Source: CAVWNR01 sp963756525
GTDB lineage: Bacteria; Actinomycetota; Actinomycetes; Mycobacteriales; Jatrophihabitantaceae
NCBI GenBank assembly: GCA_963756525.1
Contig: CAVWNR010000004.1
Coordinates: 248,001-312,000 of the forward strand
Length of the DNA stretch: 64,000 nucleotides
Direction: 5' to 3'
Positions 16,317-25,370 of this stretch are shown in pieces. Position 1 is the stretch's first letter. Every line of letters starts with the position of its first letter. Under the pieces are notes generated by a model that was not told the DNA's origin, did no database searches, and was given only the letters and a program-made list of their open reading frames with translations. The position numbers and the translations under genes are program-made.

Positions 16317-17729
16317 TTATTGCTCGTCGATTTTGAGAATGGGTGGGAGCCGGCGAAACCCGGCGGTCCGTGTGGCAAGCAGGATCAGACCTGCGATGAG
16401 CCAGCCGAAGCCGACCTCGAAGGTGAGGGAGTTGAAGCCCGACCAGACGTAGGCAATGATCGCCAGACCAATACCGGGAAGGACGGCGAAGGTGAACAGA
16501 TCCGCCGTGGAGCGTCGATGCTCGCGGATGACAAAATGCCAGAAGACCGCGACGTGCAGTGCCATAAAGGATGTCAGGGCGCCGAAATTGACGAGCAACG
16601 TGATCCTGTCGGCAGTGAGGATCAACGCGATGGCAATCGACAGGAGACCGACGAGGACAATCGCGTTGCCGGGTGTCTGGAACCGCGGATACACCTTGCC
16701 GATGACGCGAGAATACGGCAGGAGCCGGTCGCGGCTGATAGAATACAAGATGCGGGAGACCGCGAGCTGGGCAGCGAGGGCGTTAGCGATCCCGGCAGCC
16801 ATCACGTTGACAGCCAGCAACAGCACGTACAGGGCTTCTCCTCCGGCTTGCTTGCCGACCTGGAAGAACGCCAGGTTAGGGTCGAGGTCCTGGTAATGGG
16901 GGTGGATCAGCGTGGCGGCATAGGTCTGCAGGATGAAGAGCAGACCAAGCAGGATCAGGGCAGCCACGGTGGCATTGCCCACGGTTCGCTCGGGGTTGTG
17001 AGTTTCCTCAGCCAGCGTGCTGATGGCATCGAAACCGAGGAAGCTGAGCACCGCCAGCGAGGTCGCGGTCGAGAAGAAGCCAGCGTTCATGTGCTGTGGC
17101 TGGTAAAAGCCGCCGCTCGTGAATCCGCCAGCGCCGTGTCCTTCAGCGAAGACGAAGACGATGGCGAATGCGATGAACGTGGCAAGGGTGAGTAGTTCGA
17201 TGGTCAGCATCAAGAAGTTCGCCGAGGCAGCCACCGTGATACCGAGAACATTGACAGCGCTGATGAAGATGACGAAGGCAAGGACGTACCCCCACAGCGG
17301 AATGCCTGGTATCAGCGTGTGCAGCCACAACGCGGAGAACCGGTAGAGTAGCGCGGGCACCAGCAGGTAGTCGATCAGGATCATCCAGCCGAAAACGAAC
17401 CCCAAGTATGGGTTGAGGCCGCGCTGGACGTAGGAGTACACCGATCCAGCGACCGGGAACCGCCTGCTCATCTGTCGGTAGCTCAGCGCGGTGAACACCA
17501 TGGCGATGATGCCGATAAGATACACGAGCGGCACCATGCCGAAGCTTTCGGCAGAAACGAAGCCGTAGATGCCCATCGGTGCGATCGGCACCATGAACAC
17601 CATGCCGTAGATGAGCAGGTCACGGAACTTCAGCCGCCGAGCCAACTCCTGGCGGTAACCGAGGTGCGACACCGCCTCGTCACCGTTGACTGGCTGCCCC
17701 TGCGGCGCCGCGGAGGAAACGTCCGACAC
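16317..17729 (-). CDS. APC-superfamily amino acid permease
   Basis: A 470-residue membrane transporter with about 12-13 hydrophobic helices. The beginning MVFMVPIAPMGIYGFV, the segment FPVAGSVYSYVQRGLNP (helix 3 of APC amino-acid transporters) and FLGFDAISTLAEETHNPERT near residue 240 are characteristic. Substrate is an amino acid or amine; which one cannot be read. It follows the prolyl aminopeptidase gene on the same strand after 38 bases, suggesting release and uptake of amino acids from peptides. Its base composition is visibly less GC-rich than its neighbours, a hint of transfer. Confidence 0.93.
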   Translation of the reverse strand: MSDVSSAAPQGQPVNGDEAVSHLGYRQELARRLKFRDLLIYGMVFMVPIAPMGIYGFVSAESFGMVPLVYLIGIIAMVFTALSYRQMSRRFPVAGSVYSYVQRGLNPYLGFVFGWMILIDYLLVPALLYRFSALWLHTLIPGIPLWGYVLAFVIFISAVNVLGITVAASANFLMLTIELLTLATFIAFAIVFVFAEGHGAGGFTSGGFYQPQHMNAGFFSTATSLAVLSFLGFDAISTLAEETHNPERTVGNATVAALILLGLLFILQTYAATLIHPHYQDLDPNLAFFQVGKQAGGEALYVLLLAVNVMAAGIANALAAQLAVSRILYSISRDRLLPYSRVIGKVYPRFQTPGNAIVLVGLLSIAIALILTADRITLLVNFGALTSFMALHVAVFWHFVIREHRRSTADLFTFAVLPGIGLAIIAYVWSGFNSLTFEVGFGWLIAGLILLATRTAGFRRLPPILKIDEQ

Positions 17730-17767
17730 GTTGTACCTACTTTCGTAGCAGCCGTAGCTCGTCGGGG

Positions 17768-18635
17768 TTACAAACTCTCCACGCGGTCAAGAAAGGCATT
17801 CATGACACCCATGAACTGTGCACACTGTTCGGCGAAACACAGGTGCGAGGCATCCTCGATAATGACCAGCTGGGAGTTGGCGATGCGCCGGGCCATGTCC
17901 TGCAGGTGCGCCGGGCGGCACTCGTCGTAGCGACCGCCGACGAGCAGCGTCGGCACATCGATTTCGGATAGCCGTTCGGTGACGTCCCAGTCCTTCAGCG
18001 TCCCGGTGACAGTGAACTCGCTCGGACCGTTCATGTGGTGATACACCGGTAAGCCCGCCTCGGCGAACGACCGCTCGAGGCCGTCGGGCCACGGCTCCAA
18101 CCGGCACACGTGCCGCCGGTAGAAGCCCAGAATGGCTGCCGAGTACTCGGGACAGTCGGTGAACCCGCGTTGCTCGTGAGCGCGGATCGCGTCACGGACC
18201 TCAGCGGGCTGATCGGCGAGCAGCTCGTAGCACTCGCGCACCCACCGCGGCATACTGGCCGGGCTGCCGCACAGCGTGAGGCTATCCAAGCGTGGCTTGC
18301 GGTCCAACACGTATTGCTGGGCGAGCATGCCGCCCCACGAGCTGCCGAACAGATGCAGGCGCTTCAGCCCCCAGATTGGCGCGAACCGCGGCGAGCTCCT
18401 CGACGAAGCGTTCCACGGTCCACAGCGAGACGTCGTCAGGCCGGTCCGATCGCCCACACCCGAGCTGGTCGTAGAAGATGACCTGCCGCCGCTCGGCCAG
18501 ATCCTCCAAGGCCTCCAGGTAGTAGTGCGTGAACCCTGGGCCGCCATGCAGGCACAACAGTGGGATGCCGCCATCCCCGAACGAGCGATACCAAACCCGA
18601 CCACCGGGCACCTCCACAAAGCCCTCTACGGCCAC
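17768..18635 (-). pseudogene. Proline iminopeptidase-like hydrolase with one frameshift
   Basis: Two overlapping frames join into one alpha/beta hydrolase of about 290 residues of the prolyl aminopeptidase type. The first frame has LCLHGGPGFTHYY and YDQLGCGRSDRP; the second has LHLFGSSWGGMLAQQY (nucleophile Ser), VPTLLVGGRYDE (Asp) and EDASHLCF (His). The break is in the run of five C at 18368-18372: with four, the reading becomes ...RANLGLKRLHLFGSS and the whole protein is restored. So this is either a very recent mutation or a homopolymer error. Start ATG 18635. It is upstream of the permease in one transcription unit. Confidence 0.85.
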
Positions 18636-18792
18636 CAGGCACCTCCCTGGGCTCCGATGGGCACCGGCGCACTCCGCGGGCGATTCTATTCAGTTGCGAC
18701 GAAATGGGAGAGACCCATGCACGGGGCGTCTCTCATACTCGACACCTCCATCATGTTGCCGAGCGAGTACACGCCCAGTTCGAGGCTCGCGA

Positions 18793-19452
18793 TCAGGTCT
18801 GTGTTCGGGGACAGCCCATCCGCCGCTCGCCGTTGTGACGCATCGCCGCACGCACCCGCCGGGCGCTCGGCGCGGCGACGCCGGCGGTGGCCGCGTCGGC
18901 GCGCAGGCCGTCGAGCAGGACGTGGATCAGCCGGGCGGAGGCCTCCGCGGCGATGCCGTGAGCCCGTTCGACCAGCCCTGCGTTGGCCATCAGCAGCAGG
19001 ACGACGTCCTGGTCGGTGAAGTCCGTGCGGAGCGCGCCGGCGGCGCGGGCTCGCTCGACCAGCTGCACAAGGCCGCCGTACGCGCGGGCGCGCAGCTGCT
19101 CGATCTCCGCGGCGCTGGAGACATCCATCGTCACCAGGTCCGCGATACCCCGATCGCGGGCCTGCATCGCCGCGACGGTCGAGAAGTAGGAGGCGAAGCC
19201 CCGCCATGGATCCTGGTCCGCTAGCCCGGCCTCGACGGCCTGGACGTGCTCGGTCATCCGGCCGGCGAACACCGCAGCGATCAGCTCGGCCCGGGTCGGG
19301 AAGCGCCGGTACAGCGTCGCGTTCCCGGTCCCGGCGCGCTTGGCGATCTCGTCCAGCGGCGCGGCCAGCCCCTGCTCGGCGAACGCCGCCCGAGCGGCCT
19401 CGACGATCGCGGCCCGGTTGCGGGCGGCATCTGCTCGCAGCGTCATGGTCAC
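18793..19452 (-). CDS. TetR-family repressor
   Basis: About 218 residues. The N-terminal TetR DNA-binding domain is clear: AIVEAARAAFAEQG, then PLDEIAKRAGTGNATLYRRFP with the recognition helix, and AELIAAVFAGRM. The C-terminal ligand domain is helical and variable, so the effector is unknown. GTG 19452 or ATG 19446 may start translation. It is divergent from the DinB-fold gene at 19549, and the shared spacer holds a perfect palindrome that is its likely operator, controlling both directions. Confidence 0.92.
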   Translation of the reverse strand: MTMTLRADAARNRAAIVEAARAAFAEQGLAAPLDEIAKRAGTGNATLYRRFPTRAELIAAVFAGRMTEHVQAVEAGLADQDPWRGFASYFSTVAAMQARDRGIADLVTMDVSSAAEIEQLRARAYGGLVQLVERARAAGALRTDFTDQDVVLLLMANAGLVERAHGIAAEASARLIHVLLDGLRADAATAGVAAPSARRVRAAMRHNGERRMGCPRTQT

Positions 19453-19466
19453 AACAACCTACATGA

Positions 19467-19486
19467 AGTGGGGACTGTTCCCCACT
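19467..19486. promoter_or_regulatory. Palindromic operator for the TetR regulator
   Basis: AGTGGGGA-CTGT-TCCCCACT: two perfectly complementary 8-base arms with a 4-base centre, midway between the divergent genes. TAGGAT at 19492-19497 is a good -10 for the rightward transcript, so binding would block it. The size and position fit TetR dimers. Confidence 0.7.
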
Positions 19487-19504
19487 CGCGCTAGGATGGG
19501 TCCC

Positions 19505-19552
19505 ATGACCATGCTGCGAAGCAATCCCATTCCCATCGGCGGCCGCCGATGA
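19505..19552 (+). CDS. 15-residue leader ORF
   Basis: ATG 19505 lies seven bases after the TAGGAT -10 and opens a frame reading MTMLRSNPIPIGGRR whose TGA overlaps the ATG of the next gene (ATGA). It would be translated from a leaderless mRNA and could deliver ribosomes to the next gene, which lacks a clear Shine-Dalgarno. It may have no function of its own. Confidence 0.35.
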   Translation: MTMLRSNPIPIGGRR

Positions 19553-20307
19553 CCGACGCGCACATCGACGCGCTGCGCTCCTCCGTCGCCCGACTGCGTG
19601 ACCTCACCACCCCACTGGACGAGGACCAGCTCACCGGCCCGGCATACCCGGCGCAGTGGACGATCGCCCAGGTCCTGTCCCACCTCGGTTCCGGCGCGCA
19701 GATCATGCAGCGTCGCCTGGAGGACAGCCTCGCTGGACAGTCCACGCCGAACGACTACGCCCCGGGTGTCTGGGACAGCTGGAACGCGAAAACGCCCGCG
19801 GCGCAGCGCGCCGACGCCCTCGTCGCCGACGCCGCCCTGCTGGCCCGCATCGACGCGACCACCACGGCCGAACGGAACCGCTTCGCACTCGCGATGGGCC
19901 CGATGACGATGGACTTCCCACAGTTCGTCGGGATGCGCCTCAACGAGCACGCCTTCCACACGTGGGACATCGAGGTCGCGATCGACCGCACCGCCGCCAT
20001 CCCGGCGCAGGTCGCCGCGCTGGTGGTCGACAACCTCGAACTCATCGCCCGCTTCACCGGCAAGCCGACCGGCGACACCGCCGTCATCACGGTCGTCACG
20101 ACGGCGCCGCAGCGAGGCTTCACCGTCGCGCTCACGCCCGGAACCGTCACCCTCGCCTCCGCGACACCGGGCACGCGAGCGGACATCGAACTGCCCGCCG
20201 AAGCGTTCGCCCGGCTCGTCTACGGGCGCCTCGACGGCGAGCACACGCCTCCGGGCGAGCACGGTCCTGAACTCGATCTCCTGCGCCGCGTCTTCCCCGG
20301 ACCGTAG
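19549..20307 (+). CDS. Maleylpyruvate isomerase-fold (DinB-like) protein
   Basis: A 252-residue protein of the actinobacterial mycothiol-dependent maleylpyruvate isomerase N-terminal/DinB family: an N-terminal four-helix bundle with a metal-site His in QWTIAQVLSHLGSGAQ near residue 46, and a second His pair in RLNEHAFHTWDIEVA near 147-151. The C-terminal part is the SCP2-like domain often attached. Members use mycothiol as cofactor or are of unknown function. It is controlled by the divergent TetR gene and lies downstream of a 15-residue leader ORF. Confidence 0.9.
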   Translation: MTDAHIDALRSSVARLRDLTTPLDEDQLTGPAYPAQWTIAQVLSHLGSGAQIMQRRLEDSLAGQSTPNDYAPGVWDSWNAKTPAAQRADALVADAALLARIDATTTAERNRFALAMGPMTMDFPQFVGMRLNEHAFHTWDIEVAIDRTAAIPAQVAALVVDNLELIARFTGKPTGDTAVITVVTTAPQRGFTVALTPGTVTLASATPGTRADIELPAEAFARLVYGRLDGEHTPPGEHGPELDLLRRVFPGP

Positions 20308-20449
20308 CCAACAGCCTCGACCGGAGCGGCGCTCCGACGTCGCGCCGATTGGGTGCCTGCCCGCAGCGGGCGTCGAAGGCAGATCTCGCGCTCCCCGTCT
20401 TTATCGGCGAGCTCCATGGGTCGCCACCGGGCTGGTCGACCGTACGGCG

Positions 20450-20830
20450 TTGTCAGCTGTTAGCCATCTCGTGTGTCGCTTGCCCGGCGAGCCGGGCGAG
20501 GTGGTGCCGTGCCGCCTGGTCTACACGCCGCACAACTGGCTGCTCGATCCCTCCGGACAGATCGTCGTCATCGACTTCGAGTGGTCCGCCGAGCATGTGT
20601 GGCTCGCCGACCTGGCCCGATTGCACCTCGGCTGGCGGTCCGGCCGGCGCGGGCTGCGCAAAGCCTTCCTGGCCGGCTACCGCCGTCCGCTCACCGAGGA
20701 GGACGCCGCACCGCTTTACTCGTGCGCCGCAGTCATCGCGGGTCGAGAGCCCACTGGCAGGCGCCCGCCAGAAAGCTGGCTCGCGGGCGGGCAAGGTTTG
20801 AGAGCGGGCTCTGGTGGATTGTGCGGTTAG
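20450..20830 (+). pseudogene. Phosphotransferase (APH-fold) fragment, catalytic loop lost
   Basis: The translation VYTPHNWLLDPSGQIVVIDF, followed by EWSAEHVWLADLARLHLGW, is the catalytic and metal-binding part of an aminoglycoside/choline phosphotransferase-type kinase. The N-terminal ATP-binding lobe is absent. In the brown-box motif HxDxxxxN both the His and the catalytic Asp are changed (RLVYTPHN), leaving only the Asn. So the protein cannot phosphorylate. It is followed after ten bases by a second broken member of the same fold. Confidence 0.7.
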
Positions 20831-20839
20831 GGTCGACCG

Positions 20840-21675
20840 GTGGAGCAGCCGTTGCCTGGGGGTCGTAACGCCGGCGCGGTCCGCGCCGACCAGACGGTCC
20901 GCCGCGCGGCGCGGGTGGAAACGCCGGCGGTCCACGCGCTGCTACAGCATCTGCACGCCGTCGGGTTCGACCGGGTTCCGCGACCGCTCGGCGTCGACGA
21001 GCAAGGCCGCGAGGTGCTCACCTACCTTGACGGAGAGACGATCGGGGAGGACCGACCGTGGCCGGCATGGGCGCACAGTGACGCCGCCTTAGTCGCCGCC
21101 GGAATGTGGCTACGGGACTTCCACGTTGCGGCCGCGTCGTTCGTGCCTCCACCCGGCGCGCGCTGGCACGGCGGGCGTTCTGAGCTGCGCCATGGAGAGA
21201 TCATCGGCCATAACGACGCGGCTCCGTACAACGCCGTATGGCGGCCCGCCTCGCCAACGGGCATCCTCGGGGGGACGTCGGGCAGGGTGAGCTGGTCGGC
21301 TTCATCGACTGGGACCTGGCCGGCCCCTGCCTCCCGATGTGGGACCTCGCCTACGTCGCGCTCACCTGGGTGCCGCTGACTGCCAGCGATGTCGCGGTGC
21401 AGGACGGGTTCCCAGCGGAACTTAACCGCGGGCGTCGACTTCGGCTGCTTCTTGACGCCTACGGCTGGACCGGAGCCGCCGACGCCGTCCTGGCCGCGGT
21501 GCGACGACGCACAATCGACCATGCGGCGGTGCTGCGCGCTGCAGCAAAGGCCGGCTACCAACCCGCCATCCGGCTGATCGCGGAGGGAGTGGCCGACGCC
21601 TTCGACCGCGCGGTCGCCGAACTGGACACGACCCAAGACGCGCTGCTCGGCGCCTGCCCGGATCACTCCGTCTGA
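20840..21675 (+). pseudogene. APH-fold phosphotransferase with one frameshift
   Basis: The first frame (from GTG 20840) covers the N-lobe and the catalytic loop IGHNDAAPYNAVWR, which keeps HxDxxxxN; the second frame carries LVGFIDWDLAGP (metal-binding Asp) and the C-lobe to TGA 21675. Restoring one G to the six-G run at 21269-21274 joins them into a normal protein of about 278 residues. Such enzymes phosphorylate small molecules or are uncharacterised kinases. The single-base break may be real or an assembly error. Confidence 0.8.
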
Positions 21676-21963
21676 TCACAATGCTCGCGAGGGCCGGTGA
21701 GGGATCCGTTCGTCATCCGGAACGTCGGCGCCAAACCAGGCCCGTTGTCCAATCCGGATGCCCGTCGCTCATGTGCGAACCGTCATGCGCCCCGTCCGAC
21801 CGGATCTTCAGCGTCGCGCTCGAAACGAGTTCGTACAGGTTGCCATCAGGTACGCCCGGCCCGGGGGCCATCGGCAGGGGTTTTCGCTCGGCGCCGTCGA
21901 CCTGGAAGGGTGAAGCGGCGAGCACCGCGAGCTGGGCGGGGCCGGCGTGGAGAGGGCAGAGCG

Positions 21964-23142
21964 ATGACCGGACAGTGGCCCGCGGATGGTCGGCCGACAC
22001 GCGCGGCGCGCGCCAGGGTTGCCCGGAGGACAGCGTCCGTGCTCGGCATCGGCCTGGCGCTGGCTCTTGCCGCCGGATGCGGCCCCGGCACGCACAAGGC
22101 CGCGACGTCGCCGACCGGCGCGGCAGCATCGACGACCGGCGCCGGTCCGTGCCGGAAGGTGGGGGTGCTGCTGCCCGACACCGCCGATCCGCGCTGGGAG
22201 CAGCAGGATAAGCCGCAACTGGCGAAGCTGATCCCTGCCGCCGCGCCGGGCCTCCAGGTCGGTTTCGACAACGCGGCCGGCAACGCGGCAACCCAGCAGT
22301 CGCGGGCCACCGCCGATCTGGCCAACGGGGACTGCGTGCTACTGGTGGCGCCGGTCGATCCGGTCGCGGCGGCGCAGATCGTTTCGGCGGCGGCAGCCAA
22401 AAAGGTGCCGGTCATCGCCTACGTCAAGCCGATCCAGTCACGCAGCACCGCATACTTCGTCGGGTTCGACGCAGTCAAGATCGGCCAGCTGCAGGGTCAG
22501 TACATCGCCGACCACTACGCCAGTTACGGCGCCGCCGGGAGGCGGAACGTCGCGGTGATCAACGGCGCGCAGACCGATCCGCTGGCCCTGCTGCAACGCC
22601 AAGGCCAAGCGATCCCGCTGCAGCCGTTGTTCGACAACGCAACTCTGCGCAAGATCTACGACCAGTTCACCCCGGGCGCCGACCCGGCGACTGCTGCGAC
22701 CGAGATGGACGGCGTGCTGGTGGCAAACCAGAACAACGTCCAGGTCGCGGCGGTCGCCAACGACGCGATGGCCACCTCCGTGGTCGGCGTCCTTGCGCAG
22801 CGCAAGCTGGCCGGACAGGTGCTGGTCACCGGGTCCGGGGCGACCCTGCCGGCGCTGCGGAACATCCTTCTCGGCAACCAGGCCATGACCGTGCAGACCA
22901 ACCCGGCGACGACGGCCCAGGCCGCTGCCGGCCTGATCCGCGCCGTCGTACAGGGCAGCGCAACGACGGCCATGGTCAATGGGCACCTCAGCACGTCCGA
23001 CGGCGGCAGCGTCCCCGCCGTGCTGCAAACCCCGGTCGCCGTCGACAGAACGAACATCGCCTCAACGGTGGTCGCCGACGGCTCGGTATCGAAGGCGCAG
23101 CTGTGTACCGGCATACCTCCGGGAACCGCCGGGGTCTGCTGA
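21964..23142 (+). CDS. Sugar-type ABC transporter substrate-binding lipoprotein
   Basis: A 392-residue periplasmic-binding-protein-like I family member. The signal sequence ends in the lipobox LAAGC near residue 38-42, so it is a lipoprotein on the outer face of the membrane. KVGVLLPDTADPRWEQQDKP and the two Rossmann-type lobes (CVLLVAPVDPVAAAQIV, VPVIAYVKPI, NVAVINGAQTDP) fit sugar-binding proteins like XylF/RbsB. No permease or ATPase gene is adjacent, so it is an orphan in this window. ATG 21964 follows a GAGAGGGCAGAG site; a longer upstream frame lacks signal-peptide character and is rejected. Confidence 0.92.
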   Translation: MTGQWPADGRPTRAARARVARRTASVLGIGLALALAAGCGPGTHKAATSPTGAAASTTGAGPCRKVGVLLPDTADPRWEQQDKPQLAKLIPAAAPGLQVGFDNAAGNAATQQSRATADLANGDCVLLVAPVDPVAAAQIVSAAAAKKVPVIAYVKPIQSRSTAYFVGFDAVKIGQLQGQYIADHYASYGAAGRRNVAVINGAQTDPLALLQRQGQAIPLQPLFDNATLRKIYDQFTPGADPATAATEMDGVLVANQNNVQVAAVANDAMATSVVGVLAQRKLAGQVLVTGSGATLPALRNILLGNQAMTVQTNPATTAQAAAGLIRAVVQGSATTAMVNGHLSTSDGGSVPAVLQTPVAVDRTNIASTVVADGSVSKAQLCTGIPPGTAGVC

Positions 23143-23267
23143 ACATCCCGCCTCAGACCAGTCTCCGTTCCGCGAGCCCCGTAGGAGGTTGGGATCCGCT
23201 GCTCTGGCACGCCCGCCTCGGCGCGGCGCCTCGCTACGGCACGGCCCACTGTCCGGCTGCTCGACGA

Positions 23268-23716
23268 GGCTGGTGGCCGGTAGCGGCGAGCAGCGGCTAT
23301 TGCGAATCGCAGCCCGGTACGGCGACCTCATCAACCTGTCATTTCCGTCGGGCGACTCGCTCGACACGATCGCGCACAAGCGCGCCGTGCTCGCGGCCCA
23401 CTGCGCCACCGTAGGGCGAGATCCCGCACAAATCCGGGTGAGCTACAAAGCGATGCTCTCGATCGCGGATTCAGCAGATCGTGCCCGTCGCAAGTGGGAC
23501 GAGTGGCGGCAGACACGCGGCATCGGCATCATGACCAGCCGGGAAGGCGTGTTCGTGGGCGAGCCAGGCCAGATCGCCGAGCAGCTGCGGCCCTGGCTCG
23601 CCGCAAGCATCGATCACATCGTCTTCGAGCTCCCCGACGCCGACGACCCCTACACGGTCGCCTTGGCCGGCCAGACCCTGGACGAGCTTGCCAGCCCCAC
23701 CGGCGCTGTCCTGTGA
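23268..23716 (+). pseudogene. F420-dependent LLM oxidoreductase, C-terminal half only
   Basis: LVAGSGEQRLLRIAARYGD then INLSFPSGDSLDTI and VGEPGQIAEQLRPW are the second half of a luciferase-like monooxygenase. The N-terminal half with the F420-binding pocket is missing; upstream sequence in all frames is unrelated. It is therefore a truncated relic. An intact member of the superfamily lies at 26537-27445 but is of a different subtype. Confidence 0.7.
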
Positions 23717-23859
23717 GCATGGGCCGAAACCGACGACCGATCGCTGTCCTACCGGATCCGTCGAGCCGCCGAACACCAACTCAGCAACTCCGCCTAACCA
23801 CGGCGCCCGCAGCGTCGGAAGCCGATCCTCGATAGAGACGCACGAAGAACAGTTGCTGC

Positions 23860-24471
23860 TCACCCGGCGTTGCGTCTGCGGTAACGGATATGGGTGGTCA
23901 GCGGTGAGTGGAGGACCTCGACGGGCTCGAAGCCGAAGGTCTCGACGCCGTCGAACATGCGCTCGCCGCTGCCGAGTAGGACGGGTGCGATGTCGAGGGT
24001 GAGTTCATCGATCACGCCGGCGTTGAGTGCCTGTCGAACTGTCGAAGCGCCGCCGGCGATGTCCACGCCGTTGCCGTCGGCCGTTTCGAGCGCGCGCGCG
24101 TAGGCGGCGTCGAAGCCCTCGGTGACGAAGTGGAAGACGGTCCCGCCATCCATCTCGATCGGTTCGCGGGCGTGGTGGGTGAGCACGAAGACCGGGGCGT
24201 GGTAGGGCGGCTCAGGTCCCCACCATCCGTCCCACGCCTCGTTCCACTCACCGCGGATCGGCCCGAACATGTTTCGGCCCATGACGTAAGCGCCGCGAGC
24301 ACGCATGAGCCATCCGTTGGCTGTCCTGTCGGCTTCGGTCGCGCGCGGGTCGCCGATATGCCAGCCGTGCAGCTCGCGGCCGCGCTTGCCTAGCGGATTG
24401 TCCCGGCTCTGCTCGGGCCCGGCGACGAAGCCGTCGAGCGAGATCGACATGTGGCAGGTGGTGTCGGACAT
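23860..24471 (-). CDS. Dihydrofolate reductase-like (RibD C-terminal domain) protein
   Basis: A 203-residue protein of the actinobacterial DHFR-like/RibD-C family. SISLDGFVAGP at the start, YVMGRNMFGP and PVFVLTHHAREP in the middle, and GGASTVRQALNAGVIDEL then PVLLGSGERMF at the end are the family signature. It binds NADPH; substrates are unknown. ATG 24471 has the good GAGAGGTGCTG site, so the longer frame upstream is rejected. It is monocistronic. Confidence 0.92.
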   Translation of the reverse strand: MSDTTCHMSISLDGFVAGPEQSRDNPLGKRGRELHGWHIGDPRATEADRTANGWLMRARGAYVMGRNMFGPIRGEWNEAWDGWWGPEPPYHAPVFVLTHHAREPIEMDGGTVFHFVTEGFDAAYARALETADGNGVDIAGGASTVRQALNAGVIDELTLDIAPVLLGSGERMFDGVETFGFEPVEVLHSPLTTHIRYRRRNAG

Positions 24472-24641
24472 CAGCACCTCTCGAAAGCAGTTGCAGGTTG
24501 CGTCGCGACCATTCATAGCAACCACATCCGACATCGCGGTCGTGTCCCCGATGAGTTGACAGATTGCAGTGCCGGACGCGGATCGACCAGCGAGACGCCC
24601 TCCCGTCTGCTCTGCCGGTGCTGAAGCGCTCTGCATACCAG

Positions 24642-24765
24642 ATGGTTTACGTTCCAGTGCCTCGACGACGGCGAACTCGCCGTGCTCGACGCCGAGATCG
24701 CCGAGGGCCGCGCCGCAAACCGCTTGGAAGGCGTCCTCGATGTGCAACATCCCGCCCCGGACTGA
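24642..24765 (+). pseudogene. Ribbon-helix-helix antitoxin fragment
   Basis: LDDGELAVLDAEIAEGRAA reads like the first helix of a ribbon-helix-helix antitoxin (residues that normally follow MxxxxVSL). The start MVYVPV lies in another frame, and the second helix is replaced by unrelated sequence ending in TGA 24765. No toxin gene follows. The piece is short and the call is tentative. Confidence 0.3.
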
Positions 24766-24905
24766 TGCGCGTTGATCGCGCCGATCCTGGGTGAAGTCGC
24801 CGAGCGGCCGGCGCTGCTGCCCGTCCGCGCTCAACGCGGCTACTCCGCGAGTGTGCCTGGCGCCCTGATCATGCGGTTGTCGGATTGACGGCCTGATAGT
24901 CGACG

Positions 24906-25309
24906 TCAGTCTGGCGGTGGTTCGGTGGTGTCTGGCCAGACGGCGATGGGCTGGCTGACCAGCGTTACGGCTTGGAGTCGGCTTTGGACGCCGAGCTTGC
25001 TCAGTACGTTGCCCAGATGCTTGTCGACGGTGCGTGGGCTGATGTCAAGGCGTCGGGCGATGTTCTTGGTGGCTAGCCCGTCGCGGACCAGGTACAGCAC
25101 CTCGGTCTCGCGGGGGGTGAGGCCGAGGCGGTGGACCGCGCGGTGGCCGGGGCTGCCCCGAAAAGGCGCGGCGCGCTGATCCGGCCGATCCAGCTGGTGA
25201 CCACGAGCAGGTCGCCATCCCGTTCGGTCAGGTCCTTGCCGTCCTGTTCTTGACCCTCCGGGCTTCGTCTCGCAGCGGCCCATGGCCGTCGAGCGGCGAT
25301 GTCAGCCAA
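24906..25309 (-). pseudogene. LuxR-type HTH regulator remnant
   Basis: The C-terminal LuxR helix-turn-helix is intact: LGLTPRETEVLYLVRDGLA then NIARRLDISPRTVDKHLGN. Upstream, DGDLLVVTSWIGRIS looks like the end of the sensor part but lies in a different frame, and no sensor domain or start precedes it. Possibly the end of a GAF/PAS-LuxR protein broken by a shift near 25170. The free HTH piece would be about 65 residues. Confidence 0.5.
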
Positions 25310-25370
25310 CAGGTCGGCCCGGTGCGGCCGCCGAGAGCGAGCCGCACCGGGCCGGGGATGGGCGTGGCGG

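Noticed and set aside
24472..24834. N-terminal extension of the DHFR-like protein
   Set aside because: ATG 24471 has a good ribosome site and the family start; the upstream frame is low-complexity and overlaps an antitoxin-like relic on the other strand.
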